In this document: positions 1 to 5,445 of the stretch, in pieces
How the letters are laid out: the number at the start of each line of letters is the position of its first letter
Numbering within the stretch: position 1 is the first letter of the stretch
Assembly: GCA_045612885.1 (NCBI GenBank)
Contig: JAZKZZ010000023.1
Span: forward strand, 1-5,445
DNA from: RGIG6178 sp045612885
GTDB taxonomy: Bacteria; Bacillota_I; Bacilli_A; RFN20; DUOF01
Length of the DNA stretch: 5,445 nt
Direction of reading: 5' to 3'
Translations under genes and position numbers: made by a program
The notes under the pieces: generated by a model
What the model saw: the letters and a program-made list of their open reading frames with translations, nothing else
What the model was told of the DNA's origin: nothing
The model's database searches: none

Positions 1-179
1 ATTTGATTGTTTTTTATAATATTACTTCCTATTAAACTAACAATCTCCTCTTTATATTCCTCTCTAATATCCTTACTTATAAGATCTATATCAATGTAAA
101 CATATCCTAATTTATCAGCAAGATATTTTGCAACACTACTCTTGCCACTACCAGTTTTACCACTAACCCCTATAATCAT
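1..179 (-). CDS. coaE: Probable dephospho-CoA kinase, N-terminal 59 residues (3' end outside window)
   Basis: This is the N-terminal fragment of a P-loop kinase, open to the left edge of the window. It starts with MIIGVSGKTGSGKSSVAKYL, where residues 4-15 hold a Walker A loop (G-x-x-x-x-GSGKSS) directly after the first beta strand. It continues with LGY-x-YIDIDLISKDI, which matches the 'LGYpvIDADkIa' segment of dephospho-CoA kinases, and then a stretch resembling their 'FGxxIL' segment (LIGSNII). The family catalyses the ATP-dependent last step of coenzyme A synthesis in the cytosol. The ATG at 179-177 is supported by a GAGGA ribosome binding site at 190-186, six bases upstream and inside the preceding gene. 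The two genes overlap by 17 bases in different frames, which suggests translational coupling. The nucleotide-binding site is certain. The coaE assignment rests on only 59 residues, and another small P-loop kinase is possible because the usual 'GGIGSGKST' reads GKTGSGKSS here. Confidence 0.72.
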   Translation of the reverse strand, partial: MIIGVSGKTGSGKSSVAKYLADKLGYVYIDIDLISKDIREEYKEEIVSLIGSNIIKNNQ

Positions 180-603
180 AACTCTTCCTCAATCCCCTTA
201 TATTCTTTTTAACTCTATAAACAACATAACTTCTTAATAAATCAACAACAGTATAGAAAATTTGCCACACCAACGTCACAATTGCTAATACGATAGATAA
301 GAATGAGTTATTAGCACTAAACAAACCCACAAATACTAAACAAGCATTTAATAAAGCCAACACTTTCTTTATTCTCTTAAATATCTTTTTAGACATCTTC
401 TTTACTTTCTTATTCTCTTCAATATATACACTATAAATATAAAAAAGAAGATAAACTAAAGTAGTAATTAAAAGTGTTATATTAATAAAATATATCCCAC
501 TTCCCATATATAAGTTAAATCCAACATAAGAAAAATAAAAAAGAATTGATAATAAACCAACAAAATTCAAGCATCTAACAATTCTTTCTATAATACGACC
601 CAT
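163..603 (-). CDS. Four-helix integral membrane protein of unknown function
   Basis: I do not recognise the family of this 146-residue protein. It has four hydrophobic segments at about residues 12-32, 37-60, 81-98 and 100-122. A very basic loop lies between helices 2 and 3 (KKVKKMSKKIFKRIKK, residues 65-80), and the C-terminus is also basic (YRVKKNIRGLRK). By the positive-inside rule both ends and the central loop would be cytoplasmic, giving two helical hairpins of similar layout, possibly an ancient duplication. The start at 603 is supported by AAAGGAG about nine bases upstream. That site sits in a perfect hairpin that ends against the ATG. The gene lies 52 bases after the SGNH-like gene and overlaps the probable coaE by 17 bases, so it is probably cotranscribed with murA. 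No catalytic motif is visible. Confidence 0.8.
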   Translation of the reverse strand: MGRIIERIVRCLNFVGLLSILFYFSYVGFNLYMGSGIYFINITLLITTLVYLLFYIYSVYIEENKKVKKMSKKIFKRIKKVLALLNACLVFVGLFSANNSFLSIVLAIVTLVWQIFYTVVDLLRSYVVYRVKKNIRGLRKSYDYRG

Positions 604-631
604 ATAATATAACTCCTTTAAGTTATATTAT
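604..631 (-). promoter_or_regulatory. Perfect 11-bp hairpin carrying the ribosome binding site of the four-helix membrane protein
   Basis: On the minus strand ATAATATAACT (631-621) pairs perfectly with AGTTATATTAT (614-604) around the six-base loop TAAAGG (620-615). The downstream arm ends at base 604, immediately before the ATG (603-601). The Shine-Dalgarno sequence AAAGGAG therefore lies half in the loop and half in the stem. No U-run follows, so this is not a terminator. Folding in the mRNA would limit ribosome access to the start. Whether it acts as a temperature- or coupling-sensitive control, or as a DNA operator palindrome, cannot be decided from the sequence. Confidence 0.6.
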
Positions 632-655
632 CATAAATACTATAAATTAAATATA

Positions 656-1378
656 TTAATTATCATCATTTTCTTCTAGTAAAGATACAACTCTATTATA
701 AATTACTTCTTGCCCAATATTATTCAAATACAATTGATTCTCACTATACATATACGCATCTTTTATATCGTTTAACATAACATAACTAGACATTGTCTCT
801 TCACTTACACCCTTAATCGCCTCATTAAGTATATTAGATATTTCTTCATCTTTATATATTGAATAACATCCGATTAAAACCACATTCACATCCTTATTTA
901 AATCTTTTATTTCATCGACTATTTGATAATAATTATGTTTAAACATTTCCACTTTTTCGTTAACTAAATCCTTATCATAAATTAATTTATTGCTCAAACT
1001 ATCATATTTAACATAATTTATAACATCATTTATTCCTAGACTAATCGTAATATATCTACTCTTTTTAATTAATTCACTTAATGAAGAATCCTCTATTTTA
1101 TAACTATCTTTTTCTATCATTTCTAACAACTTCTTACTTGTCATATTATTTTTTAAATATCCCGTATTCACTTCATTAACTTCTTTTTTTTTCAATAAAT
1201 AATCCCCTAAAAACGAGGAAAAGGAATCCACTTCTTTATCCTTGAAAACTTGTTTTTTACTAATATAATCTCCTAAAACTAAATAATAACTATAATCTTC
1301 TTTCTTGTATAAAACATACCCTCCTATAGACAAACATAAAACTAGAAATAAACATCCCAATATTTTAATTCTTTTCAT
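656..1378 (-). CDS. Membrane-anchored SGNH/GDSL-hydrolase-fold protein lacking the catalytic triad
   Basis: This 240-residue protein starts with a short basic n-region (MKRIK) and one hydrophobic segment to about residue 24. No convincing lipobox or cleavage site follows, so it is probably an uncleaved anchor with the rest outside the membrane. The body follows the SGNH hydrolase block order: YLVLGDY (block I), VNTGYLKNNMTS (block II region), ITISLGINDV (block III, G-x-N-D kept) and NQLYLNNIGQEVI (block V, normally D-x-x-H-x-N-x-x-G). The nucleophile serine is Tyr38, the block V aspartate is Asn214 and the histidine is Tyr217, counted from the ATG at 1378. An esterase or lipase activity is therefore unlikely; a binding or scaffold role is an inference. 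The ATG at 1378 is preferred because of AGGTG nine bases upstream. A GTG at 1390 with AAAAGGA upstream would add four residues. The gene overlaps murA by 14 bases, so it is very likely cotranscribed and coupled with it. Confidence 0.75.
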   Translation of the reverse strand: MKRIKILGCLFLVLCLSIGGYVLYKKEDYSYYLVLGDYISKKQVFKDKEVDSFSSFLGDYLLKKKEVNEVNTGYLKNNMTSKKLLEMIEKDSYKIEDSSLSELIKKSRYITISLGINDVINYVKYDSLSNKLIYDKDLVNEKVEMFKHNYYQIVDEIKDLNKDVNVVLIGCYSIYKDEEISNILNEAIKGVSEETMSSYVMLNDIKDAYMYSENQLYLNNIGQEVIYNRVVSLLEENDDN

Positions 1379-2612
1379 ATATGTTAGCACCTATTCCTTT
1401 TAATTTATTTATCAAATCATAATAACCTCTTTCTATATAATAGATATCATTTATTGTGGTTTGATCATCTATTAATAGAGCAGCTAAAACTAAGCTAATC
1501 CCTCCCCTTAAATCTTTACAACAAACAACCCCTCCTTTTAGATTGTCACTATTTTTGATATATAAAGATTGGTTTTCAATATGCATATCAAATCCAAGTG
1601 AATTTAAATCTTCTATTTGAGTATATCTAGAAGGGTAAATTTTATCTTTTAACACACTGTAATTGTTACTTTTACTCATAAAAATAGAAAGAGGTTGTTG
1701 GATATCTGTAGCTAAATTTGGATATGAATCAAATATCAATTTACTGGATTCAAATCCTTCACTTTTTGACACCAACAAATATTCTTTGTTAACTATTATA
1801 TTCGCATTTAATTCTCTTAAGGTTTTAATCAATTCTTTTAGATATTCATTTTGCTTATAATTTATTTTTAAATTTTCACCTAAACATGCTCCTAAAATAA
1901 GATACGTAGAAGCTTCTATCCTATCATCCATTATTCTAAAATGACATCCATGTAATTTGGCTTCTTTAAGAATAATTTCATTGTCTTCTCTTTTGATATT
2001 AGCTCCACATTTATTTAAAAAACTAATTAAATCATCTATTTCTGGTTCTAAAGCAACATTAACTAATCTAATGGTTCCTCTGAGTCTAGATGCTAGTAAA
2101 ATAGCATTAACGGTAGCACCAACACTAACTTTTTTAAATATCACTGTTCGTTCTTTAATTTTGCCTTTTTTGAATTCATATATTTCATTATTATTAACGC
2201 ACTCACATCCTAATTTATTAAACGCAAAAAGATGTAAATCTATAGGTCTAGAAGCAAACTTGCACCCTCCTGGACCAATTACACTTACATTTTTAAATAG
2301 TGACAATAACGCTCCCATAAAATAATAGGAAGCTCTGATTCTTTTGATCTCTTCTCCATCTAGTTTCACATTTCTAACATATCTAGAATCAATAATTATT
2401 TTACTTTTATTATCATATAATACTCTAACATTTAATTTTCTTAAAATTTTTATCATGTCATAAGTATCTTTTAAAGGAGTAACATTTTCTAAAACCACAA
2501 TTGACTTTACAACCACACTAGAAGCAAGTATCGCTAACAAAGAATTTTTAGCACCACTAACATTTATTGTTCCACTTAATATTTTGTTACCTTTCACTAT
2601 CCATTGTTTCAA
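1365..2612 (-). CDS. murA: UDP-N-acetylglucosamine 1-carboxyvinyltransferase (MurA)
   Basis: MurA transfers enolpyruvate from PEP to UDP-GlcNAc, the first committed step of peptidoglycan precursor synthesis, in the cytosol. The 415-residue product has the usual length and the EPSP-synthase-like two-domain fold. Visible marks are SGAKNS with Lys22 and Asn23, the PEP loop PGGCKFASRPIDLH with the catalytic, fosfomycin-target Cys at 117, KVSVGATVN, DRIEAST, YPNLATDIQ with the general acid/base Asp at 303, and DLRGG and ERGYYDLI near the C-terminus. No active-site residue I checked is missing. I place the start at the TTG at 2612-2610: GGTGAT lies four bases upstream, and this start makes SGAKN fall at exactly the Escherichia coli numbering (K22, N23). 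The ATG at 2618 and the TTG at 2624 overlap the presumed ribosome binding site. The gene follows fba, as murZ (murAB) does in Bacillus subtilis, so it may be orthologous to that paralogue. No clear promoter is visible between the fba terminator and this gene. Confidence 0.95.
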   Translation of the reverse strand: MKQWIVKGNKILSGTINVSGAKNSLLAILASSVVVKSIVVLENVTPLKDTYDMIKILRKLNVRVLYDNKSKIIIDSRYVRNVKLDGEEIKRIRASYYFMGALLSLFKNVSVIGPGGCKFASRPIDLHLFAFNKLGCECVNNNEIYEFKKGKIKERTVIFKKVSVGATVNAILLASRLRGTIRLVNVALEPEIDDLISFLNKCGANIKREDNEIILKEAKLHGCHFRIMDDRIEASTYLILGACLGENLKINYKQNEYLKELIKTLRELNANIIVNKEYLLVSKSEGFESSKLIFDSYPNLATDIQQPLSIFMSKSNNYSVLKDKIYPSRYTQIEDLNSLGFDMHIENQSLYIKNSDNLKGGVVCCKDLRGGISLVLAALLIDDQTTINDIYYIERGYYDLINKLKGIGANIYEKN

Positions 2613-2616
2613 TATC

Positions 2617-2622
2617 ATCACC
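2617..2622 (-). promoter_or_regulatory. Ribosome binding site of murA, deciding a TTG start
   Basis: GGTGAT on the minus strand matches the downstream half of the full anti-16S complement GGAGGTGATC and stands four bases before the TTG at 2612. A site made from this half is expected close to the start codon. It runs through the in-frame GTG at 2621 and the ATG at 2618, so those codons would have to act without any other visible ribosome binding site. Confidence 0.55.
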
Positions 2623-2640
2623 AATAAAATATATGTTTTA

Positions 2641-2676
2641 GTTTATAAAAAAACTACTGTTTTTCTAACAGTAGTC
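2641..2676 (-). terminator. Rho-independent terminator of fba
   Basis: On the minus strand a perfect 9-bp stem, ACTACTGTT (2675-2667) with AACAGTAGT (2661-2653), encloses a five-base loop and runs into seven T (2653-2647). The stem begins two to three bases after the fba stop codon. It separates fba from murA, although some read-through may feed murA because the murA ribosome binding site is only about 20 bases further on. Confidence 0.88.
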
Positions 2677-2677
2677 T

Positions 2678-3532
2678 TTAAGCTTTATTACAGCTACCAA
2701 ATAAATTTATTTTGTCAAAAACAACTTTACTAATACCTTTCATACCAGGTCCAATAACTTTTCTTGGATCATATACTTCGTTATTGCTATTAAGTGTTTC
2801 CCTTACTAACCTAGTCCATTCTTGTTGACATTCAGTATTTACATTAATCTTGCATGTCCCCCTTGAAACAGCTTCTTTTATTTGATGTTCAGGTATACCA
2901 CTTCCACCATGTAATACAAGTGGCTTATTTGTAGCCTCTTTTATTTCCAACATTTCTTTAAATCCTAATTTAGGTTCTCCCTTATATGGCCCATGAACAG
3001 ATCCTAAAGCAGGAGCTAAACAATCCACACCTGTTTCTTTGACAAAATTAGCACATTCATCTACATCAGCATACACTACACCTTGACTCACAACATTATC
3101 TTCTTGCCCACCTACTCTACCAAGTTCAGCCTCTACGCTAACATTAAATTTCTTAGCGTATTCTACTACTTCTTTAGTAATTTTTACATTTTCCTTGTAT
3201 TCATAGTGAGAAGCATCAATCATAACGGAGGTAAATCCTGCATCAATTGCACTTTTGCAAACCTCAAAACTGTCACCATGATCTAAATGTAACGCTACCG
3301 GAACAGTTATATTTAGTGATTTAATTAATTCTTTAACCATAGCACTAACAACATTAAAACCACACATATATTTAGCAGCACCTGAACTGACACCTAGAAT
3401 AACTGGAGCATTCATCTCTTGTGCTTGTTTTAAAATTGCTATAGTCCATTCTAAATTATTAATATTGAATTGCCCTACCGCATATTTTTCTTCTTTTGCC
3501 TTATTTAGCATATCTTTCATATTTACTAACAT
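2678..3532 (-). CDS. fba: Class II fructose-1,6-bisphosphate aldolase
   Basis: This 284-residue zinc enzyme cleaves fructose 1,6-bisphosphate to dihydroxyacetone phosphate and glyceraldehyde 3-phosphate in glycolysis, and runs in reverse in gluconeogenesis. It matches the Bacillus-type FbaA in length and along its whole sequence. Visible marks are AVGQFNINN near the N-terminus, HLDHGD with the catalytic Asp84 and zinc ligand His85, SVEAELG with Glu135, APALGSVHGPYKGEPKL with zinc ligand His180, LHGGSGIP with His208, and KINVNTECQ, which binds substrate phosphate. The C-terminus FGSCNKA is close to the FGTSNRA or FGSANKA of homologues. A tagatose-bisphosphate aldolase is a less likely alternative. 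The start at 3532 has GGAGAT eight bases upstream and is the family's usual start. The gene is monocistronic by appearance, with its own extended -10 promoter and a strong terminator. Confidence 0.97.
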   Translation of the reverse strand: MLVNMKDMLNKAKEEKYAVGQFNINNLEWTIAILKQAQEMNAPVILGVSSGAAKYMCGFNVVSAMVKELIKSLNITVPVALHLDHGDSFEVCKSAIDAGFTSVMIDASHYEYKENVKITKEVVEYAKKFNVSVEAELGRVGGQEDNVVSQGVVYADVDECANFVKETGVDCLAPALGSVHGPYKGEPKLGFKEMLEIKEATNKPLVLHGGSGIPEHQIKEAVSRGTCKINVNTECQQEWTRLVRETLNSNNEVYDPRKVIGPGMKGISKVVFDKINLFGSCNKA

Positions 3533-3540
3533 TCTTTATC

Positions 3541-3561
3541 ATCTCCACATAAAGTATAACA
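3541..3561 (-). promoter_or_regulatory. Extended -10 promoter and ribosome binding site of fba
   Basis: The minus strand carries TGTTATACT, an extended -10 element (TG at 3561-3560, TATACT at 3558-3553), in a very AT-rich stretch. The region where a -35 box should lie holds only weak matches, which is usual for extended -10 promoters. Transcription would begin near 3546, leaving a leader of about 15 bases that is nearly all ribosome binding site (GGAGAT, 3546-3541, eight bases before the ATG at 3532). Confidence 0.6.
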
Positions 3562-3610
3562 TGTTAATTAAACTCTTGATTAAAAAAAACATAATTTTTT
3601 ATTTATTAAA

Positions 3611-3645
3611 CAAAACAAAAAAAACGAGGAATTAATAATCCTCGT
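3611..3645 (-). terminator. Rho-independent terminator of rpoE, stem beginning inside the coding region
   Basis: On the minus strand ACGAGGA (3645-3639) pairs with TCCTCGT (3630-3624) across an eight-base loop, TTATTAAT, followed by eight T (3624-3617). The upstream arm lies in the last codons of rpoE, in its Asp/Glu-rich tail, and the TAA stop (3634-3632) lies in the loop. Confidence 0.85.
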
Positions 3646-4030
3646 CCTCTTCTTCGTCATCATCAACTTTTCTCTCATTATCTTCAGATTCATCATCTAA
3701 AGTTAAATCATCGTCGTATACGCTGTCTTCTTCTTTTTCAGCTTCACGTTCTTTCTCTTCATCTTCTAATTCACTATATATTTCATTCATATCAATATGA
3801 ACTTTATCAAAACTTTGTCTTTCTCTTAAATCCCACATATTATCTTCTAATAATACGAATCTTTCATCTAATGTTAACTTAGTATAGAATAATGAGATAT
3901 ATTGTTCCTTTTCTTCTTCGCTCATAGATAACATATTACTAACTTCATTCCAAAATTTAACAAATTTTTGAGCCCCTTGTTTTTTTGATAATAATTCATA
4001 AGCTACTTCTACCATTGATCTTTGTAACAT
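3632..4030 (-). CDS. rpoE: DNA-directed RNA polymerase delta subunit
   Basis: The delta subunit is a Firmicutes-specific accessory subunit of RNA polymerase that increases specificity, recycling and turnover of the enzyme. The 132-residue product has the two expected parts. Residues about 1-75 form the HARE-HTH fold, with MVEVAYELL, the helix around FVKFWNEVSNML, and the strand region FYTKLTLDERFVLLEDNMWDLRER, which parallels FYTDLNIDGRFLALSDQTWGLR of Bacillus. Residues about 87-132 form a nearly pure Asp/Glu tail, expected to be disordered and to interfere with nucleic acid binding. The start at the ATG at 4030 is preferred over a TTG at 4054: GGGGGAA lies five bases upstream, and the predicted transcript begins near 4051, downstream of the TTG. 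The gene stands alone between its own promoter and terminator. In Bacillus subtilis it precedes pyrG, which is not in this interval. Confidence 0.93.
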   Translation of the reverse strand: MLQRSMVEVAYELLSKKQGAQKFVKFWNEVSNMLSMSEEEKEQYISLFYTKLTLDERFVLLEDNMWDLRERQSFDKVHIDMNEIYSELEDEEKEREAEKEEDSVYDDDLTLDDESEDNERKVDDDEEEDEDY

Positions 4031-4035
4031 TTCTA

Positions 4036-4042
4036 TTCCCCC
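4036..4042 (-). promoter_or_regulatory. Ribosome binding site of rpoE
   Basis: GGGGGAA on the minus strand stands five bases before the ATG at 4030 and supports that start over the upstream TTG at 4054. The five-G run is notable in such AT-rich DNA. Confidence 0.65.
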
Positions 4043-4057
4043 AAACTCAGACAATTA

Positions 4058-4086
4058 AGTATATAATATTAAATTATAAAAAACAA
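4058..4086 (-). promoter_or_regulatory. Sigma-A-type promoter of rpoE
   Basis: On the minus strand TTGTTT (4086-4081) and TATACT (4063-4058) are separated by exactly 17 bases, a good housekeeping promoter layout. Transcription would begin near 4051, giving a leader of about 20 bases. A second possible -10 (TATAAT) lies within the spacer but has only a weak -35 partner. Confidence 0.6.
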
Positions 4087-4147
4087 CATACTTTTATTAA
4101 TTTATATCTTTAACCCTTCAATATTAAAATTCTTTATTAATAAAATT

Positions 4148-4176
4148 AAAGCGATAGGCTATAACTCTATCGCTTT
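4148..4176 (-). terminator. Terminator hairpin of the MBG-repeat membrane protein gene
   Basis: On the minus strand a perfect 10-bp stem, AAAGCGATAG (4176-4167) with CTATCGCTTT (4157-4148), encloses a nine-base loop and is followed by TTTAATTTTATT-like sequence. The T tract is interrupted, so termination may be less efficient than at the two other hairpins. It lies seven bases past the stop codon of the upstream gene and isolates that gene from the rpoE unit. Confidence 0.75.
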
Positions 4177-4182
4177 TCACAT

Positions 4183-5445
4183 CTATTTCTCTTTATCTTT
4201 TTGAGACGAAAACATCTTTTTAAATAATTTTGGAAAGAAATTTTCTTTCAATGTATAGAATTTTTCATAATCAATCTTAACAAAGCTACTAACAGCCTTT
4301 AAATTTTCCTTCTTACGTAAAATTCTAATAAATACTTTAGCATGTCTTAAAGATTCTACGCTATTAACATTTATTCTTAAAGGTGTCCTAGAGTGACATT
4401 CAAAATCTGACATATCAGAATGATTATAAGTTCTCTTATCATATTTTCCTGGATCTAAGTTTACATATAATCTCAATATTCCATTACATATCGATAATTT
4501 TGCTATTTGCCTTGTTCCATGATAAAACACTTCATATTTTCTATCTACTGTATGTGTTACTCTCTCATAAGATAATAATTCATTTTTTACTTCACTATAA
4601 TAATGTTTTAACTCACTATCAGCAGCATATATTCTTTCAATAAATCCTGCTTCTTTACTAGCGTCTAATATTACATCATTTTCATCTTCAAGAACCATTT
4701 CTTTTATAATTTCTTCTTTAACTTCTTCTTTTTTCTCTTCATCCCCTAAAACATCTTCAACATTAACTGCAGTTCTTTTCGCATCTAAATCTTCATTAAC
4801 TACATATTTAATTTTAAATTTAATTTTTTTAGGATGCTTTCTTCTATAAAGTATATATAGTATAGCAGCTCCGATCACAGCCCCCAGTAAAACCACAAAT
4901 ACTGCTAGTGAAATAATAAACCAAGTTATATTAATATGAATTTTGGCTGACATATCATCTATAGGCATATAATTGTTTTCATCAACTATAAATCTAGCAA
5001 CTACTGTTTTAGCGGTAGCAAATACTACTGAATTTCCTTCTTTTCCATCTATTGAATATTCTACTTTTACACCTTCTGGTAAATCTCCTGTAATAGAAAT
5101 AGCATGTTCTTTAAAGTTAAGTATAAATGAAGAATCCTCAAATTTAATTTTTGACATATCATAAACAGCTTTTTCAACCTTAATTTCTAATAAATTTGTA
5201 TTAGAAGATGCATAATATTTACTATTTTCAGGATCATCAAAGTATGCTCTTAAATGATATGATCTAGCATTTTTTACATCTTCTCCATCGTCACTTAAAA
5301 CTTTAAATTTCAACTCATCTACAACTTCTTGAGTAATATTATCAATTGCATATGCTCCAATATCTTTCTTCTTCCCATTGTAAACTAAATTTTCATATCC
5401 ATAAAAAACTATAGTAATAGGTTTAGGTATTATTTGAATTTTTTC
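4183..5445 (-). CDS. Single-pass membrane protein with extracellular MBG-like repeats and an uncharacterised cytoplasmic domain (5' end outside window)
   Basis: The frame is open to the right edge, so these 420 residues are the C-terminal part of a longer protein. The TTG at 5313 is internal, because coding continues without a stop through 44 more codons. Two extracellular repeats are visible. Residues about 5-90 have PKPITI, VYNGKKK and SYHLRAYFDDPENSKYY, as in MBG-type Ig-like repeats. Residues about 91-172 have EKAVYDMSKIKF, the ISITGDLPEGVKVEYS segment, ARFIVDENNY and DMSAKI, as in the related repeat common in gut Firmicutes surface proteins. A membrane helix follows (about 173-200), then basic RRKHPKKIKFKIK, so the C-terminus is cytoplasmic. 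After an acidic linker (about 234-258), residues about 267-380 form a compact domain with YYSEVKNELLSYE, RQIAKLSI and LRLYVNLDP. I recall this type from unnamed gut Firmicutes proteins, but no function is known to me. Upstream repeats probably continue outside the window. Confidence 0.82.
   Translation of the reverse strand, partial: EKIQIIPKPITIVFYGYENLVYNGKKKDIGAYAIDNITQEVVDELKFKVLSDDGEDVKNARSYHLRAYFDDPENSKYYASSNTNLLEIKVEKAVYDMSKIKFEDSSFILNFKEHAISITGDLPEGVKVEYSIDGKEGNSVVFATAKTVVARFIVDENNYMPIDDMSAKIHINITWFIISLAVFVVLLGAVIGAAILYILYRRKHPKKIKFKIKYVVNEDLDAKRTAVNVEDVLGDEEKKEEVKEEIIKEMVLEDENDVILDASKEAGFIERIYAADSELKHYYSEVKNELLSYERVTHTVDRKYEVFYHGTRQIAKLSICNGILRLYVNLDPGKYDKRTYNHSDMSDFECHSRTPLRINVNSVESLRHAKVFIRILRKKENLKAVSSFVKIDYEKFYTLKENFFPKLFKKMFSSQKDKEK

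Noticed and set aside
604..655. Separate promoter for the four-helix membrane protein in the 52-base gap
   Set aside because: TATAGT, GATAAT and TAATAT are -10-like, but none has a -35 partner at 16-18 bases. In such AT-rich DNA single -10 matches are expected by chance.
1663..2325. Open frames on the plus strand opposite murA (1663-1860 and 1957-2325)
   Set aside because: They lie fully antisense to a clearly conserved murA, have no recognisable domain, and have compositions expected from reading the complement of a real gene.
2613..2652. Promoter for murA between the fba terminator and the start codon
   Set aside because: TATATT and TATAAA are possible -10 boxes, but the bases 17 upstream do not resemble TTGACA. 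Read-through of the terminator or an undetected weak promoter remains possible.
3083..3286. Plus-strand open frame opposite fba
   Set aside because: It is antisense to the best conserved part of the aldolase and matches no family I know.
3650..3770. Low-complexity repeat of TTC, ATC and TCT units
   Set aside because: It is the complement of Asp/Glu codons in the acidic tail of the delta subunit, a normal property of that protein.
4973..5164. Plus-strand open frame opposite the MBG-repeat gene
   Set aside because: It is a short shadow of a coding region with clear repeat motifs on the minus strand.
4183..5313. Taking the TTG at 5313 as the start of the membrane protein
   Set aside because: The same frame continues without a stop to 5445 and encodes the first half of the MBG-like repeat (PKPITI, VYNGKKK), so the gene is truncated by the window edge.
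1..5445. Mycoplasma-type code with TGA read as tryptophan
   Set aside because: The Trp codons checked in murA, fba, rpoE and both membrane proteins are all TGG, and no product needs read-through of TGA to reach full length. TGA is also not used as a stop in these genes, so the evidence is good but limited.

Overview
The window is AT-rich (roughly 30 % G+C by eye) and every gene I can support lies on the minus strand. The set is DNA-directed RNA polymerase delta subunit, class II fructose-bisphosphate aldolase, MurA, and small membrane or extracytoplasmic proteins of unknown role. This points to a low-GC Firmicute, most likely an uncultured gut-type Bacilli lineage (for example RF39-like). The lineage is an inference. 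All tryptophan codons I checked are TGG and no in-frame TGA is needed, so the standard bacterial code fits. MurA implies that at least the first step of peptidoglycan precursor synthesis is present.

Layout in the direction of transcription (high to low coordinates): (1) 5445-4183, the 3' part of a membrane-anchored protein with two extracellular MBG-like repeats, one membrane helix, and a cytoplasmic domain of a type seen in gut Firmicutes but without a known function. It ends at a terminator (4148-4176). (2) 4086-3611, a self-contained rpoE (delta) unit with a good sigma-A promoter, a clear ribosome binding site and a terminator whose stem starts inside the last codons. (3) 3561-2641, an fba unit with an extended -10 promoter and a strong terminator. 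(4) 2622-1, a probable four-gene operon: murA, an SGNH-hydrolase-fold protein that has lost its catalytic triad, a four-helix membrane protein, and the start of a P-loop kinase that looks like dephospho-CoA kinase (coaE). Genes 1/2 and 3/4 of this operon overlap. The 2/3 junction has a 52-base gap.

The order rpoE - fba - murA is a compressed form of the Bacillus subtilis order rpoE - pyrG - spo0F - fbaA - tal - murZ, which supports a Bacilli origin. The least explained parts are the dead-looking SGNH protein, a perfect 11-bp hairpin that carries the ribosome binding site of the membrane protein and ends exactly at its ATG, and the two-sided membrane protein at the right edge.
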